DNA of 14,087 bases, taken from assembly GCA_023434425.1 (NCBI GenBank), contig JAEYSS010000219.1:1-14087 (forward strand). Reading direction: 5' to 3'. Source of the stretch: Pseudomonadota bacterium (lineage in GTDB: Bacteria; Pseudomonadota; Alphaproteobacteria; Ferrovibrionales; Ferrovibrionaceae). A model generated the notes under the pieces. The model was not told the DNA's origin, made no database searches, and worked only from the letters and a program-made list of their open reading frames with translations. This document shows, piece after piece, positions 1 through 7,033 of the stretch. How positions within the stretch are numbered: the stretch's first letter is position 1; each line of letters starts with the position of its first letter. A program made the position numbers and the translations under genes.

Positions 1-270
1 AATCTCACCGAATACAACTGGCCGATCGGCATCCGGCGCGAAGGCCGGGTCAATTCCACCGTGATCGCCAAGCCGCGCGAAGTGAACCGCTATTGCGCGC
101 CCGACCGGCTGGGGCCGAATGAATTTATTCGCGTGCAGTTGAAATCCAGCTGGTTCCCGCTGGGCGAATGCGAGCTGAAAAACCGCGGTACTATGGAAAT
201 CTACCGCGAGAAAAGTGCCGAGACCGACAGCGGCGAAGTCACCCGGGTGAAATGCTACGGGGGCCGGTAA
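1..270 (+). CDS. C-terminal end of an unrecognised protein (5' truncated by the window edge)
   Basis: An open frame runs in from the left edge (first visible residues Asn-Leu-Thr-Glu-Tyr-Asn-Trp) and ends at TAA 268-270, so 89 residues of the C-terminus are visible. The segment is polar and basic with alternating hydrophobic residues, suggesting a beta-rich soluble fold. It has two cysteines, one in Tyr-Cys-Ala-Pro and one four residues from the end (Cys-Tyr-Gly-Gly-Arg). No membrane segment or catalytic motif is visible and I do not recognise the family. A GTG at 61 could in principle start a 69-residue protein, but the frame stays open to base 1 with similar composition, so truncation is the simpler reading. 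It converges on the acetyltransferase gene, whose stop lies only 9 bases away, leaving no room for a separate terminator. Confidence 0.65.
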   Translation, partial: NLTEYNWPIGIRREGRVNSTVIAKPREVNRYCAPDRLGPNEFIRVQLKSSWFPLGECELKNRGTMEIYREKSAETDSGEVTRVKCYGGR

Positions 271-279
271 CACGTCTTC

Positions 280-768
280 TTACGGCCGCAGCAGGGCCCA
301 GCGCCAGATCGTGCCGTCGTCCGGGTCTTCTACGGCTTCCACCAGGGTGAAGCCGCGTTTGCGCAGGATCGCCGTCGAGGCGTTTTCCTCCGGCAGCGTA
401 TGCGCCAGCACGGCCTTCACGTCGTATTCGTTGAAGGCGATCTTCAGCAATTCGCGCGCCATCACGCTGGCCGCGCCCCGGCCCTCATGGCCGGGGAAGG
501 TAAAATAGGCGATCTCGATCAGGCCCTGCACCGGCGGCGATTTGAAGGCGCAGGTGCCGAGCAAGACATTGTCGCTGTCACGCACTGCGAAATAACTCAG
601 CCAGGGTTCGGTGGCGCCGGTTCGCGCATAGAGATCAAGCGTCGCGGTCGCCACTTCAGCGACGAGATCCGCCACTTCGGCATGGTTCGGATGCTCGGCC
701 AGCACGGTCGCCGGGTGAGTGGCCAGGCTTTCCAGATACGGGGTATAGAGCGGCTTGAGCGTCAGCAT
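280..768 (-). CDS. GNAT-family N-acetyltransferase
   Basis: The 162-residue protein has the size and layout of a single-domain GNAT enzyme, which transfers an acetyl group from acetyl-CoA to an amine. A central beta strand (about 82-91, Ile-Glu-Ile-Ala-Tyr-Phe-Thr-Phe) leads into the acetyl-CoA pyrophosphate-binding loop Pro-Gly-His-Glu-Gly-Arg-Gly-Ala-Ala at 92-100. The RimJ/RimL-type motif Glu-Asn-Ala-Ser-Thr-Ala-Ile-Leu-Arg-Lys-Arg-Gly-Phe follows at 128-140. This resembles the Acetyltransf_3 (ribosomal-protein/small-molecule) branch, but the sequence does not reveal the acceptor. The ATG at 768 has no clear Shine-Dalgarno site. The gene lies 39 bases behind the alpha/beta hydrolase stop on the same strand, so co-transcription is likely. 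Family assignment is firm; substrate is unknown. Confidence 0.9.
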   Translation of the reverse strand: MLTLKPLYTPYLESLATHPATVLAEHPNHAEVADLVAEVATATLDLYARTGATEPWLSYFAVRDSDNVLLGTCAFKSPPVQGLIEIAYFTFPGHEGRGAASVMARELLKIAFNEYDVKAVLAHTLPEENASTAILRKRGFTLVEAVEDPDDGTIWRWALLRP

Positions 769-807
769 GAGGCGGTTCTGGCCGATCCGCGTCCTGCCTG
801 CAAGCCT

Positions 808-1656
808 TCAGCGGCTGTTCAGCCAGTCCAGCAGTGTCGGCAACACCACCTGCGGTTTGCGCACCCAGCGGAAATGATCGATGCCATCGATACCCATGGC
901 TTTGGGGTCGAGATGATGGCGGCTGACGGCCGCCTGCGGAATCTTGGCAATCAGATCGTCGGTGGCGCGTTTCGGCGCGAAGAAATCGCCCTGCAGCGAG
1001 ATGGCGAGGACAGGCAGGGTAACTCCTGCCAGTGCACCCTTGTGATTGATGCGGTCGCGTCCGAGGATGAAGTCCCCCGTACGGGCCTGCCGCGCCCAGT
1101 CGGCGATGACGCCACGTGCTTCCCGCCCGGCGAAACGAAAGGCCTTGCCGGGAAAGTGACCGAGCAGGCGGGCCGTCAGCACTGCGGCCTGACTATAGAG
1201 CCAGAAGCCGACGCCCCAGAGTTTCCAGTGCACCGAGCTGATCGCGACAAGGATCAGGCCGGCCAGTTGGTCCTGGTCCTGGCCGGCATGGAGCATGCTG
1301 ACCTGCCCGCCGAGCGAATGGCCGAACAGATAAACCGGCGCACCGGTAAAGCGCGCTTTCACGGCGGCGACGGCCTGCGGCCAGTCTTCGGTCAGCAATT
1401 CGTGATAGCTGTAATCATAATCGCGGCCGGGCAGGCGACCACCGGTTTCCTCATGGCCGCGCAGCTCGGCGACCGCGACGTTATAGCCGGCGTCGCGCAG
1501 CGCGATGGCCAGCGGCGCGTAATAGCCGGCCTTCACGCCCATGGCGGGCTGGATCAGGATGGCGGGAGCAACAGGCTCGGCAGCGGCATAGACCTGCAGC
1601 GCGAAGCTGGTGCCTTCGCGGCGCTGTAAACGGATGATCTCGGGCGTGTGGGTCAT
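808..1656 (-). CDS. alpha/beta hydrolase (serine hydrolase, lipase/esterase-like)
   Basis: The 282-residue protein has the alpha/beta hydrolase layout. The nucleophile elbow is Gly-His-Ser-Leu-Gly-Gly with Ser114. A candidate acid, Asp224, follows a beta strand (Leu-Gln-Gly-Asp-Phe-Phe-Ala-Pro). The candidate base is His261 in Gly-Ile-Asp-His-Phe-Arg-Trp. The early Gln-Pro-Ala-Met-Gly segment (36-40) is probably the oxyanion region. A cap-like insert rich in Trp, Leu and Phe lies at about 140-200. There is no secretion signal, so it is likely cytoplasmic. Proteins of this type are often annotated as alpha/beta hydrolases of the serine aminopeptidase S33 kind; the true substrate is unknown. 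I place the start at ATG 1656. A TTG at 1698 would add 14 residues, and neither start has a good ribosome site. A large palindrome lies 50-77 bases upstream. Confidence 0.88.
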   Translation of the reverse strand: MTHTPEIIRLQRREGTSFALQVYAAAEPVAPAILIQPAMGVKAGYYAPLAIALRDAGYNVAVAELRGHEETGGRLPGRDYDYSYHELLTEDWPQAVAAVKARFTGAPVYLFGHSLGGQVSMLHAGQDQDQLAGLILVAISSVHWKLWGVGFWLYSQAAVLTARLLGHFPGKAFRFAGREARGVIADWARQARTGDFILGRDRINHKGALAGVTLPVLAISLQGDFFAPKRATDDLIAKIPQAAVSRHHLDPKAMGIDGIDHFRWVRKPQVVLPTLLDWLNSR

Positions 1657-1705
1657 GGCGCGATCAAGCCACGACGCGTCGGCGTTCGCAATTACCAATC
1701 AGGTC

Positions 1706-1733
1706 GTAACGCAGCGGCATGCCGTTGCGTTAC
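1706..1733. promoter_or_regulatory. 28-bp near-perfect palindrome upstream of the alpha/beta hydrolase
   Basis: The arms GTAACGCAGCGGCA and its complement match in 13 of 14 pairs with no spacer; only the 1714/1725 pair fails. It lies 50-77 bases upstream of the hydrolase ATG, or just upstream of the alternative TTG. Neither strand has a following T-tract, so it is unlikely to be an intrinsic terminator. Size and symmetry suit a dimeric repressor operator (TetR- or GntR-like), but it could also be a structured repeat attached to the neighbouring element. No regulator gene is visible. Confidence 0.45.
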
Positions 1734-1740
1734 CACAAAA

Positions 1741-1827
1741 CGTCATGGCCGGGCCCACGAAACGCTTCCTGGCCGGCCATCTCATGCAGACCTACGAGAG
1801 ATCCTCGGGTCAAGCCCGAGGATGACG
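1741..1827. repeat. 87-bp alphaproteobacterial palindromic repeat element (MITE/REP-like)
   Basis: The element begins CGTCATGGCCGGGC and ends with a segment whose complement starts CGTCATCCTCGGGC, so its termini are inverted repeats. It contains two internal hairpins: ATGGCCGG (1745-1752) pairing with 1773-1780, and a perfect 9-bp stem ATCCTCGGG (1801-1809) pairing with 1815-1823 around a 5-base loop. From memory, the hairpins GGCCGGGC...GGCCAT and CCTCGGG...CCCGAGG are dispersed in many copies between genes of alphaproteobacteria. The second hairpin lies 14 bases beyond the oxidoreductase stop, so it may protect or end that transcript, although no T-tract follows. It carries no coding sequence; small frames across it are chance. 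Confidence 0.7.
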
Positions 1828-1837
1828 ATGGAGTGAA

Positions 1838-4800
1838 CTACTCCGCCGCCGTCGCCAGCGGCGCCGAAGGATTGCGGAAGGTCGCCAGCAGTTTGGCTTC
1901 CTTCTCCTTTGCCGCCGTCAGGTGCCGCAGCTTCACATGGCCGTAGCCGCGGATATCTTCGGGGATCTTCGCCAGCTGCACGGCGAGTGCGTGGTTCTCC
2001 GGCGTCATCCTGGCGCAGAGTTCCTCGACCAGCGTGAAGTAATCCTCGATCAGCTGGCGTTCGGTTTTGCGCTCTTCGGTATAGCCGAAGATATCCAGTC
2101 TGGTGCCGCGCAGCCCCTTGAACTTCGCCAGCAGCTTGAATGCCTTGAACATCCACGGACCGAACTGCTTCTTCTGCGCGATGCCGGTTTCCGGATCGGG
2201 CGGATTGAGCAGCGGCGGCGCCAGATGGAAGCTGAGCGTGAAGTCGCCTTCAAACTGCGTGTTCAGCTTCTTGAGGAACTCGCCGTCGGTATACAGCCGC
2301 GCGACCTCGTACTCGTCCTTGTAGGCCATCAGCTTGTAAGCGTAGCGCGCGACGGCTTCCGCGAAGCCGGTCATGCCCTTTGCCTTCTGCTCAGCGGACC
2401 GCGCCTTTTCCACCAGCGACTTATAGCGCTCGGCGTAAGCCTCATTCTGGTATTGCACCAGACGCGGCGCGCGATCAGCCAGCAGTTCGTCCACCGTCTT
2501 GGCAAAGGCCTTCGGCTCAAAGGTCGCGACGGTTGGCCGGGCGATGTCTTCCACCGCCTTGGCGTCCTGCGCGTACAAGCGGCCCCAGTTCAGCGCCGTC
2601 TTGTTGCTTTCGATGGCGGTGCCGTTCAGTTCGATGGCCTTGAGCAGGGCCTCCAGCGACACCGGGATCAGGCCGCGCTGCACAGCGTAGCCCAGCATGA
2701 ACATGTTGGTGGCGATGGCATCGCCCATCAAAGCCGTCGCGATCCGCGTGGCTTCAACGAATTCCGACAGGTTGTCGCCGGCCGAATTGCGGATTGCCTG
2801 CGCCATCTGCTGGTCGTCCAGCTGCAGGTTCGGGTTGAGTTGGAAGGCCGCGGTGGGCGTCAGGTGCGTGTTGATCAGCGCCCGCGTATGGCCCTTCTGC
2901 ATTTTTTCCAGTGCGGCGTCGCCGGCGGCCACGACCATGTCGCAGCCCAGCACCAGATTGGCGCCACCGGCCGCCACGCGCACGGCATGGATATCGTCCG
3001 GATTCATGGCGATGCGCACATGGCTCAGGACGGCGCCGTTCTTCTGCGCCAGGCCGGTGAAGTCAAGTACGCTGGTGCCATAGCCCTGAATGTGGGCCGC
3101 CATGCCGAGGATCTGCCCGATGGTGACGACGCCGGTGCCGCCGATGCCGGTGATCAGGATGTTGTAGGGCTGATCCAGCGGCGCGATCTCGGGAGTTTTG
3201 AGGCCGGCGAACAGGCCATCTGCCTTGTCGGCCGGGTTCTGCTGGATTTTCACCTTGGCACGTTTGACTTTGCCGCCCTGCACCGAGACGAAGCTGGGGC
3301 AGAAGCCCTTCACGCAGGAGAAATCCTTGTTGCAGGACGACTGGTTGATCTTGCGCTTGCGGCCCAGTTCGGTTTCCTGCGGCTCGACCGAGACGCAGTT
3401 GGATTTCACCGAACAGTCGCCGCAGCCCTCGCAGACCGCCTCATTGATGAAGATGCGGCGATCCGGATCGGGGAAGGTGCCGCGCTTGCGGCGACGGCGC
3501 TTCTCTGCGGCGCAGGTCTGGTCATAGATCAGTACGGTGCAGCCCTCGATCTCGCGCAGTTCCTTCTGCACGGCATCGAGGTCGTCGCGGTGATGGAAGG
3601 TGGTGCCCGGCGCCCATTCGGTGCCGACCGGATACTTGTCCGGCTCGTCGCTGACCAGTGCGATGCGGCGCACGCCTTCGCCATAGACCTGCAACGAAAT
3701 CTGCTGCGGGGTCAGCTGGCCGTCATGTGGCTGGCCGCCGGTCATGGCGACCGCGTCGTTGAACAGGATCTTGTAGGTGATGTTCACCTTGGCCGCGATG
3801 CTGGCGCGCAGCGCCAGCAGGCCGGAGTGGAAATAGGTGCCATCGCCCAGATTGGCGAAGATGTGGTTGTCTTCTGTAAACGGCGCCTGACCGATCCAGG
3901 GGGTACCTTCACCGCCCATCTGCGTAAACGTTGCGGTCGAGCGGTCCATCCACAGTGACATGAAATGGCAGCCGATGCCGGCCACCGCGCGGCTGCCTTC
4001 CGGTACGCGGGTCGAGGTGTTGTGCGGGCAGCCCGAGCAGAAATACGGTGTGCGCTGCGTCTTGCCGATGCTGCTGGCCGCGGTCTCGCGCTCCTTCTGC
4101 TCGATGAAGGCGATGCGCTCCTCGATGCGCGGGTTGGTGCCGTAGCGCTTGAGCCAGGTGTACAGCGCCTTGGCGACGATTGCCGGAGATATCTCCCCGG
4201 CCGAAGGCAGCAGCCAGTTGCCCTGCGCGTCGAACTTCCCGATCACGCGGGGGCGCACATCTTCACGCCAGTTATATAGCTGTTCCTTGAGCTGGTTTTC
4301 GATGACCGCGCGTTTTTCTTCAACGACGATCACTTCTTCCAGGCCTTCGGCGAAGTGGCGGGCACCTTCGCGCTCCAACGGCCAGACCATGCCGACCTTG
4401 TAGAGGCGGATGCCCATATCGGCAGCCATTTCCTCGGTGATGCCGAGGTCTTCCATCGCCTGGCGCACGTCCAGATACGACTTGCCGGTGGTGATAATGC
4501 CCAGCCGCGGGCGCGGGCTGTCGATGATGATCTTGTCGATCTTGTTGGCGCGTGCGAAGGCCAGCGCGGCATAGGCCTTGTGGCGCTGCAGTCGGTCTTC
4601 CTGTTCGAGGATCGCATCGGGCCAGCGGATATTCAGCCCACCCGCCGGCATCTCAAAGTCTGTCGGATAGGCGATCTGCAGACGCTCGGGGTCGATGGAG
4701 ACGCTGGCCGAGCTTTCCACCGTCTCGGTCTGGCACTTAAAACCGACCCAGATGCCGGCATAGCGCGACATCGCCCAGCCGATCAGGCCGAAGTCGATGA

Positions 4801-5332
4801 ATTCCTGAACGTTGGCCGGATGCAGCATCGGCATCATCGCGGCCATCATCATGTGTTCGGACTGGTGCGCCACAGTGGAGGAGGCGGCGCCATGATCGTC
4901 GCCGCACAATGCCAGCACACCGCCATGTTTCGAGGTGCCGGCAGAGTTGGCGTGTTTAAACACGTCCATAGAGCGGTCGACGCCCGGACCCTTGCCGTAC
5001 CAGATCGAATAGACGCCGTCGTATTTCGCCTTGGGAAACAGGTTGAGCTGCTGGCTGCCCCAGATCGCGGTGGCGGCCAGATCCTCGTTCACGCCAGGCT
5101 GGAACTGGATGTGATTGTCTTTGAGATATTTGCGGGCTTTCCAGAGCTGCTGGTCGAACAGGCCCAGCGGCGAGCCGCGATAACCGGAGATGAAGCAGGC
5201 GGTGTTGAGCCCGGCGGCGAGATCGCGCTTTCGCTGCAGCATTGGCAGGCGAACCAGCGCCTGCGTACCGGTCAGGAAAACCCGACCGCGTTCGAGGGTG
5301 TACTTGTCGTCCAGCGTGACATTCGCCAGCAT
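1838..5332 (-). CDS. indolepyruvate:ferredoxin oxidoreductase family protein (fused alpha and beta subunits)
   Basis: This 1164-residue enzyme is expected to convert aryl- or 2-oxoacids such as indolepyruvate or phenylpyruvate, plus CoA, to the acyl-CoA and CO2, reducing ferredoxin; that places it in amino-acid breakdown. The N-terminal pyrimidine-binding part has Tyr-Arg-Gly-Ser-Pro-Leu-Gly (51-57). Cys432 and Cys435 form a Cys-Ser-Gly-Cys-Pro-His motif. The thiamine diphosphate site is Gly-Asp-Gly (496-498) with Asn525, followed by Met-Thr-Gly-Gly-Gln. An iron-sulfur region holds Cys634, 637, 640 and 646 plus Cys667, 673 and 678. The IorB-like gamma domain begins Gly-Ile-Gly-Gly-Thr-Gly at about 729. 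The rest (about 930-1164) is the extra C-terminal domain of long fused homologues. The ATG is preceded by GGGAGGAG at good spacing. Promoter and palindrome lie upstream. Exact substrate is inferred. Confidence 0.93.
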   Translation of the reverse strand: MLANVTLDDKYTLERGRVFLTGTQALVRLPMLQRKRDLAAGLNTACFISGYRGSPLGLFDQQLWKARKYLKDNHIQFQPGVNEDLAATAIWGSQQLNLFPKAKYDGVYSIWYGKGPGVDRSMDVFKHANSAGTSKHGGVLALCGDDHGAASSTVAHQSEHMMMAAMMPMLHPANVQEFIDFGLIGWAMSRYAGIWVGFKCQTETVESSASVSIDPERLQIAYPTDFEMPAGGLNIRWPDAILEQEDRLQRHKAYAALAFARANKIDKIIIDSPRPRLGIITTGKSYLDVRQAMEDLGITEEMAADMGIRLYKVGMVWPLEREGARHFAEGLEEVIVVEEKRAVIENQLKEQLYNWREDVRPRVIGKFDAQGNWLLPSAGEISPAIVAKALYTWLKRYGTNPRIEERIAFIEQKERETAASSIGKTQRTPYFCSGCPHNTSTRVPEGSRAVAGIGCHFMSLWMDRSTATFTQMGGEGTPWIGQAPFTEDNHIFANLGDGTYFHSGLLALRASIAAKVNITYKILFNDAVAMTGGQPHDGQLTPQQISLQVYGEGVRRIALVSDEPDKYPVGTEWAPGTTFHHRDDLDAVQKELREIEGCTVLIYDQTCAAEKRRRRKRGTFPDPDRRIFINEAVCEGCGDCSVKSNCVSVEPQETELGRKRKINQSSCNKDFSCVKGFCPSFVSVQGGKVKRAKVKIQQNPADKADGLFAGLKTPEIAPLDQPYNILITGIGGTGVVTIGQILGMAAHIQGYGTSVLDFTGLAQKNGAVLSHVRIAMNPDDIHAVRVAAGGANLVLGCDMVVAAGDAALEKMQKGHTRALINTHLTPTAAFQLNPNLQLDDQQMAQAIRNSAGDNLSEFVEATRIATALMGDAIATNMFMLGYAVQRGLIPVSLEALLKAIELNGTAIESNKTALNWGRLYAQDAKAVEDIARPTVATFEPKAFAKTVDELLADRAPRLVQYQNEAYAERYKSLVEKARSAEQKAKGMTGFAEAVARYAYKLMAYKDEYEVARLYTDGEFLKKLNTQFEGDFTLSFHLAPPLLNPPDPETGIAQKKQFGPWMFKAFKLLAKFKGLRGTRLDIFGYTEERKTERQLIEDYFTLVEELCARMTPENHALAVQLAKIPEDIRGYGHVKLRHLTAAKEKEAKLLATFRNPSAPLATAAE

Positions 5333-5381
5333 CCGGTGCTCCTCCCGCTACCGTAAGCGCCGATCCGGCGCGCCTGCTGCC

Positions 5382-5408
5382 AATTAGGTCAGCATTGCTT
5401 ACCTAATT
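5382..5408. promoter_or_regulatory. 27-bp palindromic operator over the oxidoreductase promoter
   Basis: The left arm AATTAGGTCAGCA and the right arm match in 12 of 13 symmetric pairs around T5395; only the 5390/5400 pair differs. The palindrome overlaps the distal half of the TATAAT box and the predicted transcription start of the leftward oxidoreductase promoter, where a bound dimer would block transcription. The shape fits TetR- or MarR-type repressors that sense acyl-CoA or aromatic ligands, but I cannot name the family from the site alone, and no regulator gene lies in this window. Confidence 0.7.
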
Positions 5409-5434
5409 ATAGGGCGGTCGCCTCGCTCGGTCGA
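5406..5434 (-). promoter_or_regulatory. sigma70-type promoter of the indolepyruvate oxidoreductase gene
   Basis: On the minus strand, TCGACC (5434-5429, four of six matches to TTGACA) is separated by 17 bases from a perfect TATAAT (5411-5406). Transcription would begin near 5399, inside the palindrome, leaving a leader of about 65 bases with GGGAGGAG just before the ATG at 5332. The spacing and the perfect -10 box are visible directly; the start point is inferred. Confidence 0.65.
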
Positions 5435-5445
5435 GGGAAAACCGC
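5414..5445. other. nested inverted repeat between the oxidoreductase and epimerase genes
   Basis: GCGGT (5414-5418) pairs with ACCGC (5441-5445), and inside it CCTCG (5421-5425) pairs with CGAGG (5432-5436) around a 6-base loop, giving a stem with one internal loop. It overlaps the -35 side of the leftward promoter and lies about 90 bases ahead of the epimerase ATG. Nothing else stands out in the rest of this 200-base gap; I see no convincing rightward promoter for the epimerase. Confidence 0.3.
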
Positions 5446-5532
5446 TTCAGGCAGGGCCGGTTGCTCTTTCAAGTGATTCTGGTAGATAGCGCGGTACAGT
5501 CAACGTGGCACAGCCCATCCCGGATCGAATTC

Positions 5533-6516
5533 ATGGCCATTCTGCTTACCGGTGCAGCCGGTTTCATCGGCTTTCACGTCGCACAGGTTCTGCTGCAGCG
5601 CGGCGAAGACGTGATTGGCCTGGATAATCTGAACGATTATTACGATCCAGCCCTGAAGCACGCACGACTAGAGCAACTTCGGGAGCATAACGGTTTCACA
5701 TTTTTCAAAATCGATATTGCAGAGCCTGATGCAGTGCGGGATGCGGTCAAAGGTTTCGAGATCGACCGCATCATTCATCTCGCCGCCCAGGCGGGTGTGC
5801 GCTATTCGCTGATCAACCCCTACGCCTATATCCGGGCCAATGTGCTTGGCCATACCGTGATGCTGGAATTGGCCCGCAGCCTGAAAAACTGCCGGCATTT
5901 CGTCTATGCGTCGTCATCTTCAGTTTACGGCGGTAATACCAAGCTGCCGTTCGCGGTCGAGGATCGAGTCGATTCGCCGGTCTCGCTCTATGCCGCCACC
6001 AAGAAGGCCGACGAGCTGATCAGCCATGCCTATTCGCATCTGTTCGGTTTTCCGCAGACCGGCCTGCGCTTCTTCACGGTCTACGGCCCCTGGGGCCGGC
6101 CCGACATGGCGATGTTCATCTTCACCAAAGCGATTTTCGAGGGCCGCCCGATCCAGGTCTTCAACAACGGCAATATGAAACGTGATTTCACCTATATCGA
6201 CGACATCGTGAATGGCGTGATCAAGACGCTGGACAATCCGCCGCCGCCGAACGAGCAGGGCCGACCCTACCGGCTGTACAATATCGGCAATAACCGGTCC
6301 GAGCCGCTGATGCGCATGATCGAGTTGATCGAGAAGGAAGTCGGACGCAAGGCCGAAAAAGAGTTTCTGCCGATGCAGGAGGGCGATGTGCCAGCCTCGT
6401 TCGCCGATATCTCGGCGATCCAGCGCGACACCGGCTTTGCGCCGACCACACCGATCGATGTCGGCATTCCGCGCTTCGTCGACTGGTACCGCCGCTACCA
6501 CAATCTGGTGGGATGA
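5533..6516 (+). CDS. NAD-dependent epimerase, UDP-glucuronate 4-epimerase-like
   Basis: The 327-residue protein is an extended short-chain dehydrogenase of the sugar-nucleotide epimerase type. It is expected to use tightly bound NAD to interconvert UDP-glucuronate and UDP-galacturonate for surface polysaccharide or LPS. The N-terminal Rossmann motif is Gly-Ala-Ala-Gly-Phe-Ile-Gly (7-13). Asp-Asn-Leu-Asn-Asp-Tyr-Tyr-Asp (31-38) and the run of serines before Val-Tyr-Gly (127-133) are typical. The catalytic Tyr153-x-x-x-Lys157 lies in Tyr-Ala-Ala-Thr-Lys. Thr-Val-Tyr-Gly-Pro-Trp-Gly-Arg-Pro-Asp-Met-Ala (182-193) is characteristic of uronate epimerases such as LpsL. I use ATG 5533, directly before the Rossmann strand; a TTG at 5461 would add 24 residues of unlike sequence. 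The ribosome site is weak. The 5' third is visibly more AT-rich than its neighbours. A thioesterase gene starts 4 bases after its stop. Confidence 0.9.
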   Translation: MAILLTGAAGFIGFHVAQVLLQRGEDVIGLDNLNDYYDPALKHARLEQLREHNGFTFFKIDIAEPDAVRDAVKGFEIDRIIHLAAQAGVRYSLINPYAYIRANVLGHTVMLELARSLKNCRHFVYASSSSVYGGNTKLPFAVEDRVDSPVSLYAATKKADELISHAYSHLFGFPQTGLRFFTVYGPWGRPDMAMFIFTKAIFEGRPIQVFNNGNMKRDFTYIDDIVNGVIKTLDNPPPPNEQGRPYRLYNIGNNRSEPLMRMIELIEKEVGRKAEKEFLPMQEGDVPASFADISAIQRDTGFAPTTPIDVGIPRFVDWYRRYHNLVG

Positions 6517-6520
6517 ACCT

Positions 6521-7033
6521 TTGAGCGAAGTGCCGCAGATCAGCCCGGACAGCATCGATCCTAAAGTGGTCGAGGTGATGGTGCTGCAGGGCATTCCGCA
6601 TTGTGCGGCGCTGGGCGTGCGGGTGATCGAGGTCAAATCGAGCCATGTCACCCTGTCGCTGCCCTACAATGCCGATCTGGTCGGCGATCCGGTCAGCGGC
6701 ATTCTGCATGGCGGCGCCGTCACCTCGCTGATCGACAGCGTTGCCGGCATGGCGGTTTTTGCCGCGCTATTCGCCGCACAGCAGAAGCTGCAGGCCATCG
6801 CCACACTGGATCTGCGCATCGACTATCTCAAGCCGGCGCTGGCGCAGAAGGAACTCTACGCCACTGCCGAATGCTACAAGCTGACGCGCTCGATCGCATT
6901 TGCGCGCGGCCGCGCCTATCACCCCGAAACCCCCGACGATCTGGTCGCCAACTGTGTCGGCACTTTCATGATCGGCTCGTCCGACAAGCCGCCGCTGCCT
7001 AAAGATGCCAAGGTGCCGGGAGTGAAGCCGTGA
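6521..7033 (+). CDS. PaaI-family hotdog thioesterase, first of a tandem pair
   Basis: This 170-residue hotdog-fold protein should hydrolyse an acyl- or aryl-CoA thioester. The signature Gly-Ile-Leu-His-Gly-Gly-Ala-Val-Thr-Ser-Leu-Ile-Asp occupies residues 60-72, with His63-Gly-Gly65 and the expected catalytic carboxylate Asp72. The following helix (73-90) and the strand Ile-Ala-Thr-Leu-Asp-Leu-Arg-Ile-Asp-Tyr-Leu (93-103) complete the fold. I choose TTG 6521 as start: GGTGGGA precedes it at suitable spacing, within the end of the epimerase gene, and the fold starts soon after. The open frame extends further upstream but only as an antiparallel-frame shadow inside the epimerase. It is probably translated together with both neighbours. 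Members of this family often serve as housekeeping or proof-reading enzymes that free CoA; the physiological ester is unknown. Confidence 0.88.
   Translation: MSEVPQISPDSIDPKVVEVMVLQGIPHCAALGVRVIEVKSSHVTLSLPYNADLVGDPVSGILHGGAVTSLIDSVAGMAVFAALFAAQQKLQAIATLDLRIDYLKPALAQKELYATAECYKLTRSIAFARGRAYHPETPDDLVANCVGTFMIGSSDKPPLPKDAKVPGVKP

Noticed and set aside
400..1629. 409-codon rightward frame across the acetyltransferase and hydrolase genes
   Set aside because: It is antisense to two genes with intact catalytic motifs; no domain is visible in it.
1922..3958. 678-codon rightward open frame opposite the indolepyruvate oxidoreductase
   Set aside because: It is antisense to a gene with clear thiamine diphosphate and iron-sulfur motifs; its product is rich in Arg, Gln, His and Ala in the manner of GC-rich shadow frames and shows no domain.
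4355..5356. 333-codon rightward frame opposite the start of the oxidoreductase
   Set aside because: Same shadow composition; it would run over the oxidoreductase ribosome site and has no convincing start signal.
5461..5488. TTGCTC-N16-TAGATA as a promoter for the epimerase gene
   Set aside because: Only three of six matches in each box; not distinguishable from chance.
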